Of a stretch of 52,817 nt of DNA, positions 42,569 to 51,471 are shown in pieces. Origin of the DNA: Bacteroidales bacterium UBA5537 (GTDB lineage: Bacteria > Bacteroidota > Bacteroidia > Bacteroidales > Lentimicrobiaceae); NCBI GenBank assembly GCA_002426025.1, contig DINP01000056.1, positions 70,217 to 123,033 on the forward strand. Direction: 5' to 3'. Position numbers and translations under genes: made by a program. Below the pieces are notes generated by a model. It made no database searches. It saw nothing but the letters and a program-made list of their open reading frames with translations, and had not been told where the DNA came from. How positions within the stretch are numbered: position 1 is the stretch's first letter; the number at the start of each line of letters is the position of its first letter.

Positions 42569-43156
42569 TTATGCTTTTACAGACAGCTTTTCGCGTTTCC
42601 TGTAAAACTGTTCATACACTGCAACTGCAACAATCCCGAGTGCTGCGGTTATAACCAGATAGCCGCCCCAATCGGGGAAAGAGCCGGCCAGGAAGTTGAG
42701 CAATTGTTTGTAGCCAAATAGTGGAGGCTGGTAGCTCATACCAGGCACTTTTATAGCCGCATGAGGGTCGAGATTGTGGCCATAGTCGTAAAGCCATTGG
42801 TAAAAGTCGTAAAAAGCGATGCCTCCAGCTATTAACAGTAAACCTATCCAGGTCCAAAGAAGCGATCGTTTGCGCATAAAAGCTACCAACAAACCAAATG
42901 CTATAAGGAAACCCAATGCCCAGGGCATAATCTTAAACTCCTTAAATTCATCCTCTTGAATCATTTTCATGCCGATGTAGTGGTTTAATCCATTGATGTT
43001 ATCAACATCGCCTGTAATTTTGTAGAGCCAGATTTTCATCTGCATTCCTTCGGGATACTGCGGAGCCTCAAGAATAATCTTCCAGAAAGGCAGAAAGAAT
43101 GCCCCTATCATCAGTATTGAGCAAATAAAGATTATAATTTGTGATGATTTTTTCAT
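42569..43156 (-). CDS. Conserved membrane protein of clade II nos cluster
   Basis: Predicted 195-aa protein with about four membrane helices (about 5-27, 77-94, 99-117, 164-182). The loop between helices 1 and 2 holds Met38/Met40 and NHYIGMKM (His59, Met63, Met65); the loop after helix 3 holds His127 and His132. These soft and imidazole side chains on loops suggest metal handling (inference). Genes of this kind occur between nosZ and nosL in Bacteroidota-type clusters, but no function is established to my knowledge. It lies 118 bases after nosZ, behind a strong hairpin. Confidence 0.8.
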   Translation of the reverse strand: MKKSSQIIIFICSILMIGAFFLPFWKIILEAPQYPEGMQMKIWLYKITGDVDNINGLNHYIGMKMIQEDEFKEFKIMPWALGFLIAFGLLVAFMRKRSLLWTWIGLLLIAGGIAFYDFYQWLYDYGHNLDPHAAIKVPGMSYQPPLFGYKQLLNFLAGSFPDWGGYLVITAALGIVAVAVYEQFYRKREKLSVKA

Positions 43157-43192
43157 TATCCGGGTGGTTTTCGCGTGATAAATTTAAAATAG

Positions 43193-43242
43193 AAGCAATA
43201 GGGTGTGATATGGAACTTCCTGTATCAAACCCTATTGCTTCA
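43193..43242 (-). promoter_or_regulatory. Intercistronic hairpin downstream of nosZ
   Basis: A 13-bp perfect outer stem (GAAGCAATAGGGT with ACCCTATTGCTTC) continues past one mismatch as TGATA/TATCA; the loop is about 12 nt. It separates nosZ from the rest of the cluster. On the nosZ strand the following T-run is weak, so partial termination or protection of the nosZ message from 3' decay is plausible. Confidence 0.65.
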
Positions 43243-43274
43243 TTTTTTTATCTTTAAGTTAAAAAGAGTATTCC

Positions 43275-45248
43275 TTATTCTGCTGCATTTGCACCACCTG
43301 AGAAAGTCAGCGGTACATTCGATCCGGCGGGTGATACCCGTGCATAACCCTGCATCTCCTGATGGAGTGCCGAACAGAAATCGGTGCAATAGAATGGGAA
43401 CATTCCCGGACGATCGGGGTTCCATTTCAGTGTCTGGGTTTCGCCTGGCATTACCAATAGTTCGGAGTTTCTTGCACCTTTTACTGCAAAGCCATGGGGC
43501 ACATCCCAATCCTGCTCAAGATTGGTAATATGGAAATAGACCTCATCACCAACTCTAATGCCTTCAATATTATCGGGGTTCAGGTGCGAACGGATTGCTA
43601 TCATGTAAACATCAACCCTGTTGCCATTTCTCACAACCTTGGCTTCAGCTTCAGATTTTGCTACAAATGGATTGGTGTTGTCTTCGATTTTATAGAATTT
43701 CTTCGAATTCTTGATTATCTTTTCTGCAGGAATAGCCTGTGCATAGTGCGGTTCCCCTATGGTTGGGAAATCGAGGAGCAATGTCATTTTTTCTCCACTG
43801 ATATCAAAAAGCTGAGCCGATTGGGTTAACTCAGGTCCGGTCGGTAAATAGCGGTCCTTGGTAATTTTATTTAGGGCAATCACATATTTTCCCGAAGGTT
43901 TCTTTGAGTCGCCACCTGGTACACATAAATGGCCTATTGAGTAATAGGTTGGAGCGCGGTCAACAACAACGCGTTTTTCGACATCCCATTTTACAATTTC
44001 AGAAGATACAAAGAAGGATGTATAAGCGAAACCTTTGTCGTCAAACTCGGTGTGTAATGGTCCCAATCCTGTTTGCGGTACTTCACCTGCCAATACTTCT
44101 TCATATTTTAAAACAGGAATTGTGGCAACCTGGCCTTCAAATGCCTTGTTTTCAATAGCTTTCAGCATTTTTTCAAAAGAAAAAACAGGGATAGTGGCAG
44201 CAAGTTTCCCGCTGGCCGCGATATACCTCCCGTCTGGAGTTACATCGCAACCGTGTGGCGATTTAGGACAAGGCATATAGTAAATAAGTCCTGGCATATC
44301 TTCTGCCATTATGATGGTAACTTCATTTTCTTCGGTTGAAGTTGCTGAATGCGAATTTTCATCATACTTATTGTGCATGTATCTGGCCGGAATTTTCTTG
44401 CCTTTTCCTTGGGCTATCATTTCTTCAGCTTTTTTCCAGTTTACAGCCATTACAAAGTCTTTGTCGTTCTGACTTGCATTAACTTCTAACAGACTATGCG
44501 CCTGCTCTGAGTTATAGGTTGTGAAAAACATCCAGTCTTTACTTACGCCTTTACCGGCATGGGCAAGGTCATAGTTGAAACCAGGAACAATAATCTGAAA
44601 GGCGATGCTCATTTCTCCGTTAGTCGGGTCAACTTTAATAAAAGTAGCCGCACCTTTAAAATTTTCTTCATAGCTGTTGATGGGTACATCATCTTTTCCG
44701 GCCAACGGTAGCGAGAAACGCGAATTACCCACAACATATTCGGTGTTTTCGGTACAGAAAGGCGATGCATGATTACCCCCCACGTTTGGGAGCTCAATAA
44801 TTTCTGCTGTTCTGAACGTGGTAAGGTCAATGCGGGCGATACGAGGTGTATTGTTGCCGTTAATAAAAATCCACCGGCCATCATCTTCACCATTGGTTTT
44901 GCTAAGTTCTGGATGGTGGCTGTCGTCCCAGGGTATATACCCGAACGAAGTGTTGAGCATTGGCTTTGTTTCTTCTGTATATCCCCAACCCGACATAGGG
45001 TCTTGTGAGAAAACCGGAATGTTTTTGAGCATACGCCCTGATGGAAGCCCGTAAACAGCAAGCTGGCCATTGAACCCGCCAGAAGTGAACAAATAGAATT
45101 CATCTAGCTCTCCGGGGGCTACATACACTTTTTGTGCAGCATCGCCCGATATTAAACCGCCCACCTTCTTTGGTTTGCACGAAGATAAGGTTCCGGCTAA
45201 AAGCGCGAATAGCACCGCGCTGACAAGGAAAAATCTGGCTTTTTTCAT
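43275..45248 (-). CDS. nosZ: Nitrous oxide reductase NosZ, clade II (Sec-exported, lipoprotein-type)
   Basis: Reduces N2O to N2 in the periplasm. Predicted 657 aa. The N-terminus has a Sec lipoprotein signal (lipobox Cys24 in LSSCKPKK) and no twin-arginine motif, which marks clade II. The seven-bladed propeller includes histidine ligand segments for the CuZ cluster, such as VGGNHASPF and MHNKYDENSHSAT. The C-terminal cupredoxin CuA site is complete: His585 (WDVPHGF), Cys621, Cys625, His629 and Met632 (FYCTDFCSALHQEMQGY). Preceded by a cytochrome c gene and followed by accessory nos genes. Confidence 0.96.
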   Translation of the reverse strand: MKKARFFLVSAVLFALLAGTLSSCKPKKVGGLISGDAAQKVYVAPGELDEFYLFTSGGFNGQLAVYGLPSGRMLKNIPVFSQDPMSGWGYTEETKPMLNTSFGYIPWDDSHHPELSKTNGEDDGRWIFINGNNTPRIARIDLTTFRTAEIIELPNVGGNHASPFCTENTEYVVGNSRFSLPLAGKDDVPINSYEENFKGAATFIKVDPTNGEMSIAFQIIVPGFNYDLAHAGKGVSKDWMFFTTYNSEQAHSLLEVNASQNDKDFVMAVNWKKAEEMIAQGKGKKIPARYMHNKYDENSHSATSTEENEVTIIMAEDMPGLIYYMPCPKSPHGCDVTPDGRYIAASGKLAATIPVFSFEKMLKAIENKAFEGQVATIPVLKYEEVLAGEVPQTGLGPLHTEFDDKGFAYTSFFVSSEIVKWDVEKRVVVDRAPTYYSIGHLCVPGGDSKKPSGKYVIALNKITKDRYLPTGPELTQSAQLFDISGEKMTLLLDFPTIGEPHYAQAIPAEKIIKNSKKFYKIEDNTNPFVAKSEAEAKVVRNGNRVDVYMIAIRSHLNPDNIEGIRVGDEVYFHITNLEQDWDVPHGFAVKGARNSELLVMPGETQTLKWNPDRPGMFPFYCTDFCSALHQEMQGYARVSPAGSNVPLTFSGGANAAE

Positions 45249-45288
45249 AATACGGAATTGTTGGTTATGTTAATTGGATTTAAGGCAA

Positions 45289-45774
45289 TTATTTACTATC
45301 GTTTTGGCGAAGGTATTCAAGAATATTTCGGGCCTCCTCATCACTTATGTTTTGGTTTGCCATAGGAGAAAGAATCTCTTCAAACAATTTTTTGGCCAAT
45401 GGGTCAGATTTAATCATCAACTCAGGATTGGTTACCATATTAAGTATCCATTCCGGAGTACGGCGTTTGGTTATACCTGAAAGCCCTGGGCCTACAAATT
45501 TTTCATCTGTAAGTTTATGACAGGTCGTGCATTTTGTTACAAATACGGCCTTGCCAAGATCGGCCTTCGCAGCATCAATTTCTCCAAGTTTTACGTCAGT
45601 GTAGTTTCCAACTCCCTTACTGTTGCTTGGAGCCTTGGTATCGGTAATAACTTCGGCAACAGGAGCTTCTTCTGTTGCTGGTGCCTGAGTGCTTGAACCA
45701 CAAGAGCCGGCAATAAATACTATGCCTGCAAAGGCCAGTGTCCTGAAAAAAATGGAATTCAATCTTGTTTTCAT
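45289..45774 (-). CDS. Lipoprotein cytochrome c of the nos cluster
   Basis: Predicted 161-aa mono-haem c-type cytochrome and probable electron donor to NosZ. Lipobox near Cys25 (IAGSCGSS), acidic/Pro linker, haem motif CTTCH (82-86) and axial Met138 (LSPMANQNISDEE), as in class I cytochromes. It is the first gene of the minus-strand nos cluster, 40 bases upstream of nosZ. Confidence 0.93.
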   Translation of the reverse strand: MKTRLNSIFFRTLAFAGIVFIAGSCGSSTQAPATEEAPVAEVITDTKAPSNSKGVGNYTDVKLGEIDAAKADLGKAVFVTKCTTCHKLTDEKFVGPGLSGITKRRTPEWILNMVTNPELMIKSDPLAKKLFEEILSPMANQNISDEEARNILEYLRQNDSK

Positions 45775-45824
45775 TGTGATTGATTTTTTTGGGTCTTGGT
45801 TTTTAGTTTTGTTTTCTTATAACG

Positions 45825-45855
45825 CAAAATTAATCACAAATTTTAATTATACAAG
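45825..45855 (-). promoter_or_regulatory. Putative nos operon promoter
   Basis: On the minus strand, -7 TAATTTTG (45825-45832, exact consensus) with TTGT at about 45852-45855, spacer near 19. Leader to the cytochrome c start is about 45 nt. Confidence 0.4.
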
Positions 45856-46059
45856 TATTTAATTACCAAAATACATCATTATTTTTTTGAGTGGTTTTGT
45901 CGCTGAAACAAATATATTATAAAATATTGACAATTAACATGGTAGATATAATCTTGAATATACTAAGTCCGTTTTTTATTAATGGGTTTTATTCTGACAG
46001 TCTTGAAGAAAGCTTCTGATTTAACTGTAATCAAGGCTTTTTATTCGGCAAAAGACCAC

Positions 46060-46067
46060 TACCTTTG
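46060..46067 (+). promoter_or_regulatory. -7 element directly before murB (near-leaderless)
   Basis: TACCTTTG (exact TAnnTTTG) ends four bases before the murB ATG at 46072, so the transcript would start at or next to the start codon. Confidence 0.5.
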
Positions 46068-46071
46068 CCAC

Positions 46072-47100
46072 ATGATCACACATCCATCGGTAATACTTCA
46101 ACACAATGTAAATCTCAAACCATTCAACACTTTCGGAATGGATGTCAGGGCTGCTGCATTTGCTGAAATCAGTTCGGAAGAAGAGTTGCCATCACTACTT
46201 AAAATAATTAGTCAGTATTCAGGGAACGTTTTGTTTCTCGGTGGTGGAAGTAATATTCTTTTTACTAAGGATTTCGATGGGCTTGTAGTGAAAATTTCGA
46301 CCAAAGGGATAGAGATTATTGATCAGGATGAGGATTCGGTATATGTAAGGGCCATGGCTGGCGAAAACTGGGACGATTTTGTGCAGTATTGCGTTCAACG
46401 CAATTTTGGTGGACTTGAAAACCTGAGCCTGATTCCCGGGAATGTCGGCACCTGCCCGATTCAGAATATTGGTGCCTATGGTGTTGAAATTAAAGACACC
46501 TTTTATATGCTGGATGCTGTTTCGCTGCGCACCGGAGAGTTTCGTGAGTTTTATGCTGAAGATTGTGCCTTTGGCTATCGCGACAGCGTATTTAAAAATG
46601 AGCTGAAAGGCCAGTACCTTATCCTTTCCGTAACTTTTCGCCTCAGCCGCAAACCATCCTTAAATACTACCTATGGTGCAATTGTCAATGAATTGGAAGC
46701 AATGGGGGAGGCCCAATCAATAAAATCGGTGGCAAAAGCGGTAAGCAATATCCGCAGGAGCAAACTTCCCGATCCGGCAGAAATAGGAAATGCTGGTAGT
46801 TTTTTTAAAAATCCGGTAATCGGCAAATCGTACTTTGATGAATTAATTGCACTGTATCCGGCAATGCCGGCCTACCCTGCCGCTGATGGGGTAAAACTCG
46901 CTGCCGGATGGCTGATTGAACAATGTGGCTGGAAAGGATACCGTGATGGAGATGCCGGGGTACATCAGAATCAGGCGCTGGTTTTGGTTAATTACGGACA
47001 GGCTGGCGGTAATCAGATTTACTTTCTGGCACAAAAAATAATTGAATCGGTTAAGCAAAGATTTGGAGTGCAGCTTGAAACCGAGGTTAACATTATTTGA
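46072..47100 (+). CDS. murB: UDP-N-acetylenolpyruvoylglucosamine reductase MurB
   Basis: NADPH- and FAD-dependent reductase completing UDP-MurNAc synthesis for peptidoglycan. FAD-domain landmarks: LGGGSNILF, and PGNVGTCPIQNIGAYGVEIKD. Catalytic serine region: GNAGSFFKNP; conserved FGYRDSVFK segment. The start is placed at ATG 46072 (MITHPSVILQHNVNLKPFNTFG, 342 aa) because the -7 promoter box lies just upstream and homologous proteins begin near this point. The frame extends to 45982, but that would place the promoter inside the gene. Confidence 0.93.
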   Translation: MITHPSVILQHNVNLKPFNTFGMDVRAAAFAEISSEEELPSLLKIISQYSGNVLFLGGGSNILFTKDFDGLVVKISTKGIEIIDQDEDSVYVRAMAGENWDDFVQYCVQRNFGGLENLSLIPGNVGTCPIQNIGAYGVEIKDTFYMLDAVSLRTGEFREFYAEDCAFGYRDSVFKNELKGQYLILSVTFRLSRKPSLNTTYGAIVNELEAMGEAQSIKSVAKAVSNIRRSKLPDPAEIGNAGSFFKNPVIGKSYFDELIALYPAMPAYPAADGVKLAAGWLIEQCGWKGYRDGDAGVHQNQALVLVNYGQAGGNQIYFLAQKIIESVKQRFGVQLETEVNII

Positions 47101-47131
47101 TATATAGTGCTGGTATAAAGTCAGATATTTT

Positions 47132-47160
47132 TTTATTCCGGTAATGCCGGATTTTTTTTA
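47132..47160 (+). terminator. Rho-independent terminator after murB
   Basis: TCCGG/CCGGA stem (47137-47141, 47147-47151) with a five-base loop and eight following T residues. Confidence 0.7.
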
Positions 47161-47213
47161 TTCCCGTATATTAGCCTATCGCTTTAGTGTATTATAATCA
47201 ATATGCTGAAATT

Positions 47214-48650
47214 ATGAGTGCTACCCTTATCGGATTTATTGTTTACCTCATTGCTATGCTTGCGTTCGGGGTATTTACCTACCGGAAAAATGAATCCAAC
47301 ACCGATTATTACCTCGGTGGCCGGCAGATGAATCCCTGGGTTGTGGCACTTTCCGAAAGGTCGTCGGGCGAATCGGCCTGGTTGCTGCTGGGGCTTCCGG
47401 GTGCGGCGCTGGCCCTTGGAATTGTTGAGATATGGACTGCGCTTGGTTGCCTCATCGGCATTTTTTTTTACTGGTATGCCATCGCGACAGAAATTCGCAA
47501 ACAATCGGAAAGTTTTAATGCCATTACGCTGCCTGATGTTTTTGCCAACCATTTCAGCAAAGGAAGTGTGGTACTGCGCTTTACGGCCATGTTAATCATT
47601 ATTTTCTTTTTCACTTTTTATCTGGCGGCACAGTTCAACGGAGCCGGCAAAGTGCTGAATGTTACCTTCGGTATCGACACGTTTTATGGAATGCTGATTG
47701 GCGCCTCGGTCATCATTTTATATACCATGCTTGGAGGGTTTCTGGCAGTGGTCTGGACCGATTTTGTGCAGGGATTACTGATGATCGCTGCATTGGTAAT
47801 TTTGCCGGTTGCCGGGCTTATTGAGGTGAATGCCACAGGCCACTCTCTGCAAACGGCAATGGATAGCGTTGGCGGAACCTACCTCAGCCTCTCGGGTGGA
47901 AAAACAGGATGGGCTGCTGTTGCCGTTGTTGTGAGTGGTTTGAGCTGGGCATTTGGCTATATGGGCCAGCCCCATTTACTCACCAAATTCATGTCAATTA
48001 AAGACCCGGAAAAGATAAAAACCAGTCGTCGCATTGCATTCTTTTGGGCAGTTCCGGCTTTTGCAGGAGCACTGATTATTGGTTTTTGCGGCCTGGCACT
48101 CTATGGGCAGGATTACTTTACTGATGTGGAGAAAGTTATGCCTCACCTGGCTATTGATTTGCTGCCGCAATGGATTGCCGGTGTGCTGATTTCGGCGGCA
48201 ATCGCGGCCATGATGTCAACTGCTGATGGGCAATTGCTGGTAATATCTTCAACAGTTTCTGAGGATTTTTGTCACCATATTCTCGGCATCAACTTGTCGC
48301 CAAAATCAATGGTAAACCTCAGCCGTATTGTAACCATTTCGGTGGGTATCGTAGCTTTCGTTATTGCTGTAACCTCAGGTAAACTGATATTCGCCATGGT
48401 CTCCTATGCCTGGTCGGGATTAGGTTCTTCGTTCGGGCCAGCCATTTTGCTGATGCTCTGGTGGAAGAAAATCACCTGGCAAGGTGTGTTTGCAGGTATG
48501 CTGACTGGTTCGGTATTGACAATCGTTTGGTCTGAAATTCAATTACTTGATCAGGCTGTATCAGTCAGGTTTGCCTCTTTTGTACTTGCGTTTGTTGCCA
48601 TTGTAGTTGTAAGCCGGTTAACGGCAGGCAAAACTAAAACGGTCAATTAA
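47214..48650 (+). CDS. Sodium:solute symporter, PutP-like (SSS family)
   Basis: Inner-membrane Na+-coupled transporter of about 13 helices. The helix-1 region MSATLIGFIVYLIAMLAFGVFTYRKNESNTDYYLGGRQMNPWVVALSERSSGESAWLLLGLPGAAL matches the sodium/proline symporter subgroup, and ISAAIAAMMSTADGQLLVISS carries the conserved Na2-site serine/threonine residues. Substrate is probably proline, not proven. The start is set at ATG 47214 (478 aa) rather than the GTG nine codons upstream, because SSS proteins begin directly with the first helix. The 3' end overlaps the convergent glycosyltransferase by four bases. Confidence 0.88.
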   Translation: MSATLIGFIVYLIAMLAFGVFTYRKNESNTDYYLGGRQMNPWVVALSERSSGESAWLLLGLPGAALALGIVEIWTALGCLIGIFFYWYAIATEIRKQSESFNAITLPDVFANHFSKGSVVLRFTAMLIIIFFFTFYLAAQFNGAGKVLNVTFGIDTFYGMLIGASVIILYTMLGGFLAVVWTDFVQGLLMIAALVILPVAGLIEVNATGHSLQTAMDSVGGTYLSLSGGKTGWAAVAVVVSGLSWAFGYMGQPHLLTKFMSIKDPEKIKTSRRIAFFWAVPAFAGALIIGFCGLALYGQDYFTDVEKVMPHLAIDLLPQWIAGVLISAAIAAMMSTADGQLLVISSTVSEDFCHHILGINLSPKSMVNLSRIVTISVGIVAFVIAVTSGKLIFAMVSYAWSGLGSSFGPAILLMLWWKKITWQGVFAGMLTGSVLTIVWSEIQLLDQAVSVRFASFVLAFVAIVVVSRLTAGKTKTVN

Positions 48651-49774
48651 TTTTCCAGTACTTTCTCAATAGATTGCCAGAGCCTTTCGGCTGATTTGTC
48701 CCAGGTGAATAAGGCGGCTCTTGATTTTCCGGCTTCGGTTAACTTTGCGCATAATTCCTTATCGGATGTTATACGGTTCATTGCTTGCGCGATTTCTTTC
48801 GGATTGAAGGGGTCAATCAACAGGGCTGCATCACCGGCTATTTCTGGCATCGAAGTTACATTAGAGGTGATTACCGGCGTCCCACAGCGGAAAGCTTCAA
48901 CGATTGGTATACCAAAACCTTCGAAATAGGATACGTAAGTTAGAGCGATGGCCGATCCCATCACATTTTTCATTTCCGATGATTCAATCCGTCCGGCAAA
49001 AATCACATTCTCTTTAAATTTCATACCATCATAAACCGAAGCAATTTCGCCAGTCCACCATTTGCGGGCTCCGGCAATAAGCAGAACAGAATTTTCAGTA
49101 TCCTTTTCTCTGAAAATATCGAACGCTCTGAACAGATTTACCAGATTTTTGCGGGGATGCAGCGCTCCAACAAAGAAAAAGTAGGGCCGTCCCTGAGTAT
49201 ATTTTTCACGGGTAGCATTTTTAACCTCTTCGCCAACAGGCTCATACGTTTCGTTTGCGCCATTATAAACCACATCAATTTTATCGGGCGAAACGCCATA
49301 TTGTTTAACAATGTCGTCTTTCGAATAGGTTGAAACAGTTGCTATCCGATGGGCCTTATGCGCATATTTTCTGAAAAAGAACCTGTAATACAGGCGTTCG
49401 AGCCATGGGATATCTTCAGGATAATGTTCAAAATTGAGGTCATGAAAAACAGCCAAAGACCTTACTTTGCTTCCAAGCGACAGATAACCATCGGGTGAGA
49501 GAAACAGATCGGGTTTTATTCTTAAAAAGGCCAGCCTCATTGAAATCTCGAACCAGATAAAATACAAAAACGGGTGACGGGCTTGCGGAAAGAGAACAAC
49601 AGGTTTAACATTATCGCTGAAAATAAAATCTTTGTGATAGGTGCGGTCAAAAATAAAATAAAACTCATGCTCAGGATGCGAAACCGCAATCCTTTTGAGG
49701 TTCTCGAACATAAACCATCCGATACCTTCGAGCTTTCCGTGAAGCAACAACCTTGTATTAACAGCGATTCTCAA
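48647..49774 (-). CDS. Glycosyltransferase family 4 (group 1) protein
   Basis: Predicted 375-aa GT-B enzyme. The N-lobe starts MRIAVNTRLLLHGKLEGIGWFMFENLKRIA. The C-lobe holds FFVGALHPRKNLVNLFRAFDIF (phosphate/nucleotide contact) and YVSYFEGFGIPIVEAFRCGTPVITSNVTSMPEIAGDAALLIDP with the E-x7-E motif. Probably builds a surface polysaccharide together with the flippase and Wzz genes that lie divergently next to it. Confidence 0.9.
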   Translation of the reverse strand: MRIAVNTRLLLHGKLEGIGWFMFENLKRIAVSHPEHEFYFIFDRTYHKDFIFSDNVKPVVLFPQARHPFLYFIWFEISMRLAFLRIKPDLFLSPDGYLSLGSKVRSLAVFHDLNFEHYPEDIPWLERLYYRFFFRKYAHKAHRIATVSTYSKDDIVKQYGVSPDKIDVVYNGANETYEPVGEEVKNATREKYTQGRPYFFFVGALHPRKNLVNLFRAFDIFREKDTENSVLLIAGARKWWTGEIASVYDGMKFKENVIFAGRIESSEMKNVMGSAIALTYVSYFEGFGIPIVEAFRCGTPVITSNVTSMPEIAGDAALLIDPFNPKEIAQAMNRITSDKELCAKLTEAGKSRAALFTWDKSAERLWQSIEKVLEN

Positions 49775-49837
49775 AACAGTTTGATTAAATACCTGCTAAA
49801 TATCGGCCAGCAGGCACGAAATGACAAAGAATAATGA

Positions 49838-49845
49838 TATTTTTG
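49838..49845 (+). promoter_or_regulatory. Putative -7 element upstream of the flippase gene
   Basis: TATTTTTG is an exact TAnnTTTG, 92 bases before the chosen start of the flippase. No clear -33 seen. Confidence 0.3.
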
Positions 49846-49937
49846 CGCAAATTTATAATTATTAACAATCCGGTCGGGGAAATAATGAAACTCCGGACCA
49901 TTTGTATTTTCCGGACTTAAATTGTCCGGCACTCCTG

Positions 49938-51392
49938 ATGCAGCGAAAATTCCTTACCAATCTTGGCTTTCTTCTGTTTCTGAACCTGCTCATAAAACCC
50001 TTGTGGATTTTTGGCATTGACAGAACTGTGCAGAATGTGGTTGGCGCAGGTGATTTTGGATTTTACTTTGCTATTCTTAATTTTTCTTTCCTGTTTAACA
50101 TACTGCTCGATTTTGGTATTACCAATTTCAACAACAGGAACATTGCTCAGAATGCGCAATTGTTAAACAAACATTTCAGCAGTATTGTTGTGCTGAGGTT
50201 TTTGCTTGCCGCGGTCTATTTCGTTATAACGTTCTCAATAGGATTACTTTGGGGATATCGTGGTCATGAGTTGATAATGCTTGGACTGCTGGGCTTGAAT
50301 CAGTTTTTTATATCATTTATACTCTACCTCCGATCGAATATCAGCGCTTTATTGCATTTTAAAACCGATAGTGTCCTCTCTGTACTCGATCGTATTCTGA
50401 TGATTGCGATCTGCAGCGTATTGCTCTGGGGCAATGTTACCAAAGATCCTTTCCGGATTGAATGGTTTGTTTATGCTCAAACTGCAGCTTATGCGCTAAC
50501 AGCCCTGGTCGCCTTGCTTGTGGTTATCAAAAAAGCATCTTTCAGGCGGCTAAACTGGAATTCGCTTTTTTTTCTGATGATTATCAAGCAGAGTATGCCC
50601 TATGCTATTCTGGTGTTGCTGATGACCTTCTACAACCGCATTGATTCCGTTATGATAGAAAGACTGCTTGATGGCACCGAAGGTAAAGTACAATCTGGGA
50701 TTTATGCACATGCTTATCGCCTGCTTGAAGCCTCGAATAATCTGGCTTATCTTTTTTCTATATTGCTGCTACCACTTTTTGCCAAATTAATTAAACTGGG
50801 AGAGAAAATTGAGAATCTGTTGCGCCTTTCATTTTCAATTTTATTTGTAACCTCTGTAATTATAGCAGTTGGGTCGGTTTTCTATAGGTTTGAACTGATG
50901 CATCTGATGTATGACGATTATATCGGGGAATCTGCTGCTGTATTTTCGGTGCTGATGGCCTGTTTTATCTTTATTTCAACCACGTACGTTTTCGGAACAT
51001 TGTTAACTGCCAACGGGAACCTCAAACAGCTTAATTTTCTTGCTGGCGGAGGCATGGTACTCAATCTTGGTCTGAATGTTACGCTTATTCCACTTTATGG
51101 CGCCCTGGGTTCGGCATGGGCAAGTGTTGTGACTCAAGGGCTTATGGCTGCCTTGCAGGTTGTTCTGGTTGTTTTATATTTTAAATTGAAGTTTAACCCG
51201 CGGTTCATCGGTGCTTTGTTGCTCTTTACTGCCGGAGTTATCGGAATAAATATGATCTGTGTCTCACTGGGTTTGCCCTGGATTAAATCATTCGGGATAA
51301 TGATAGCCGCCTCAATTATACTCGCTGCAATCCTGCGCCTGCTTGATGTGGGTAATTTTATACGCATTGTAAGCAGGAATAAAATATCCTGA
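49938..51392 (+). CDS. Polysaccharide flippase (Wzx/MATE-like oligosaccharide exporter)
   Basis: Predicted 484-aa membrane protein of 12-14 helices in the MOP superfamily. The N-terminal MQRKFLTNLGFLLFLNLLIKPLWIFGIDRTVQNVVGAGDFGFYFAILNFSFLFNILLDFGITNFNNRNIAQN is typical of Wzx proteins, which flip lipid-linked repeat units to the periplasm. The start is placed at ATG 49938; the frame can be extended to a TTG at 49902, but the extension (YFPDLNCPALL) is not family-like. It shares the locus with a glycosyltransferase and chain-length regulators. Confidence 0.88.
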   Translation: MQRKFLTNLGFLLFLNLLIKPLWIFGIDRTVQNVVGAGDFGFYFAILNFSFLFNILLDFGITNFNNRNIAQNAQLLNKHFSSIVVLRFLLAAVYFVITFSIGLLWGYRGHELIMLGLLGLNQFFISFILYLRSNISALLHFKTDSVLSVLDRILMIAICSVLLWGNVTKDPFRIEWFVYAQTAAYALTALVALLVVIKKASFRRLNWNSLFFLMIIKQSMPYAILVLLMTFYNRIDSVMIERLLDGTEGKVQSGIYAHAYRLLEASNNLAYLFSILLLPLFAKLIKLGEKIENLLRLSFSILFVTSVIIAVGSVFYRFELMHLMYDDYIGESAAVFSVLMACFIFISTTYVFGTLLTANGNLKQLNFLAGGGMVLNLGLNVTLIPLYGALGSAWASVVTQGLMAALQVVLVVLYFKLKFNPRFIGALLLFTAGVIGINMICVSLGLPWIKSFGIMIAASIILAAILRLLDVGNFIRIVSRNKIS

Positions 51393-51435
51393 TAGATAAA
51401 TGTAGTTTTGAAGGATGAATTGAATGATTTTTCCA

Positions 51436-51443
51436 TACCTTTG
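51436..51443 (+). promoter_or_regulatory. Putative -7 element of the wzz-like operon
   Basis: TACCTTTG, exact consensus, 28 bases before the ATG at 51472. The nearest upstream TTTG (51407-51410) is 25 bases away, a long spacer. Confidence 0.4.
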
Positions 51444-51471
51444 ACCCTCTTAAACGAACCAGCATTCCATT

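Larger units (their letters stand above)
45775..46071. other. Divergent intergenic region between nos cluster and murB
   Basis: AT-rich, with one promoter on each strand (listed separately). No convincing FNR or CRP palindrome; a TTGACAATTAA near 45928 and TGTGATTAATTTTGC on the minus strand are only partial matches. A frame running back from murB to 45982 is not credited. Confidence 0.5.

Noticed and set aside
45781..45960. FNR box controlling the nos cluster
   Set aside because: Only half-site matches (TTGACAATTAA and a single TGTGA half) were found.
45982..46071. N-terminal extension of murB
   Set aside because: The extension is not family-like and contains the promoter box at 46060-46067.
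49902..49937. TTG start for the flippase
   Set aside because: The extra residues do not resemble the family and an ATG 12 codons on gives the usual N-terminus.
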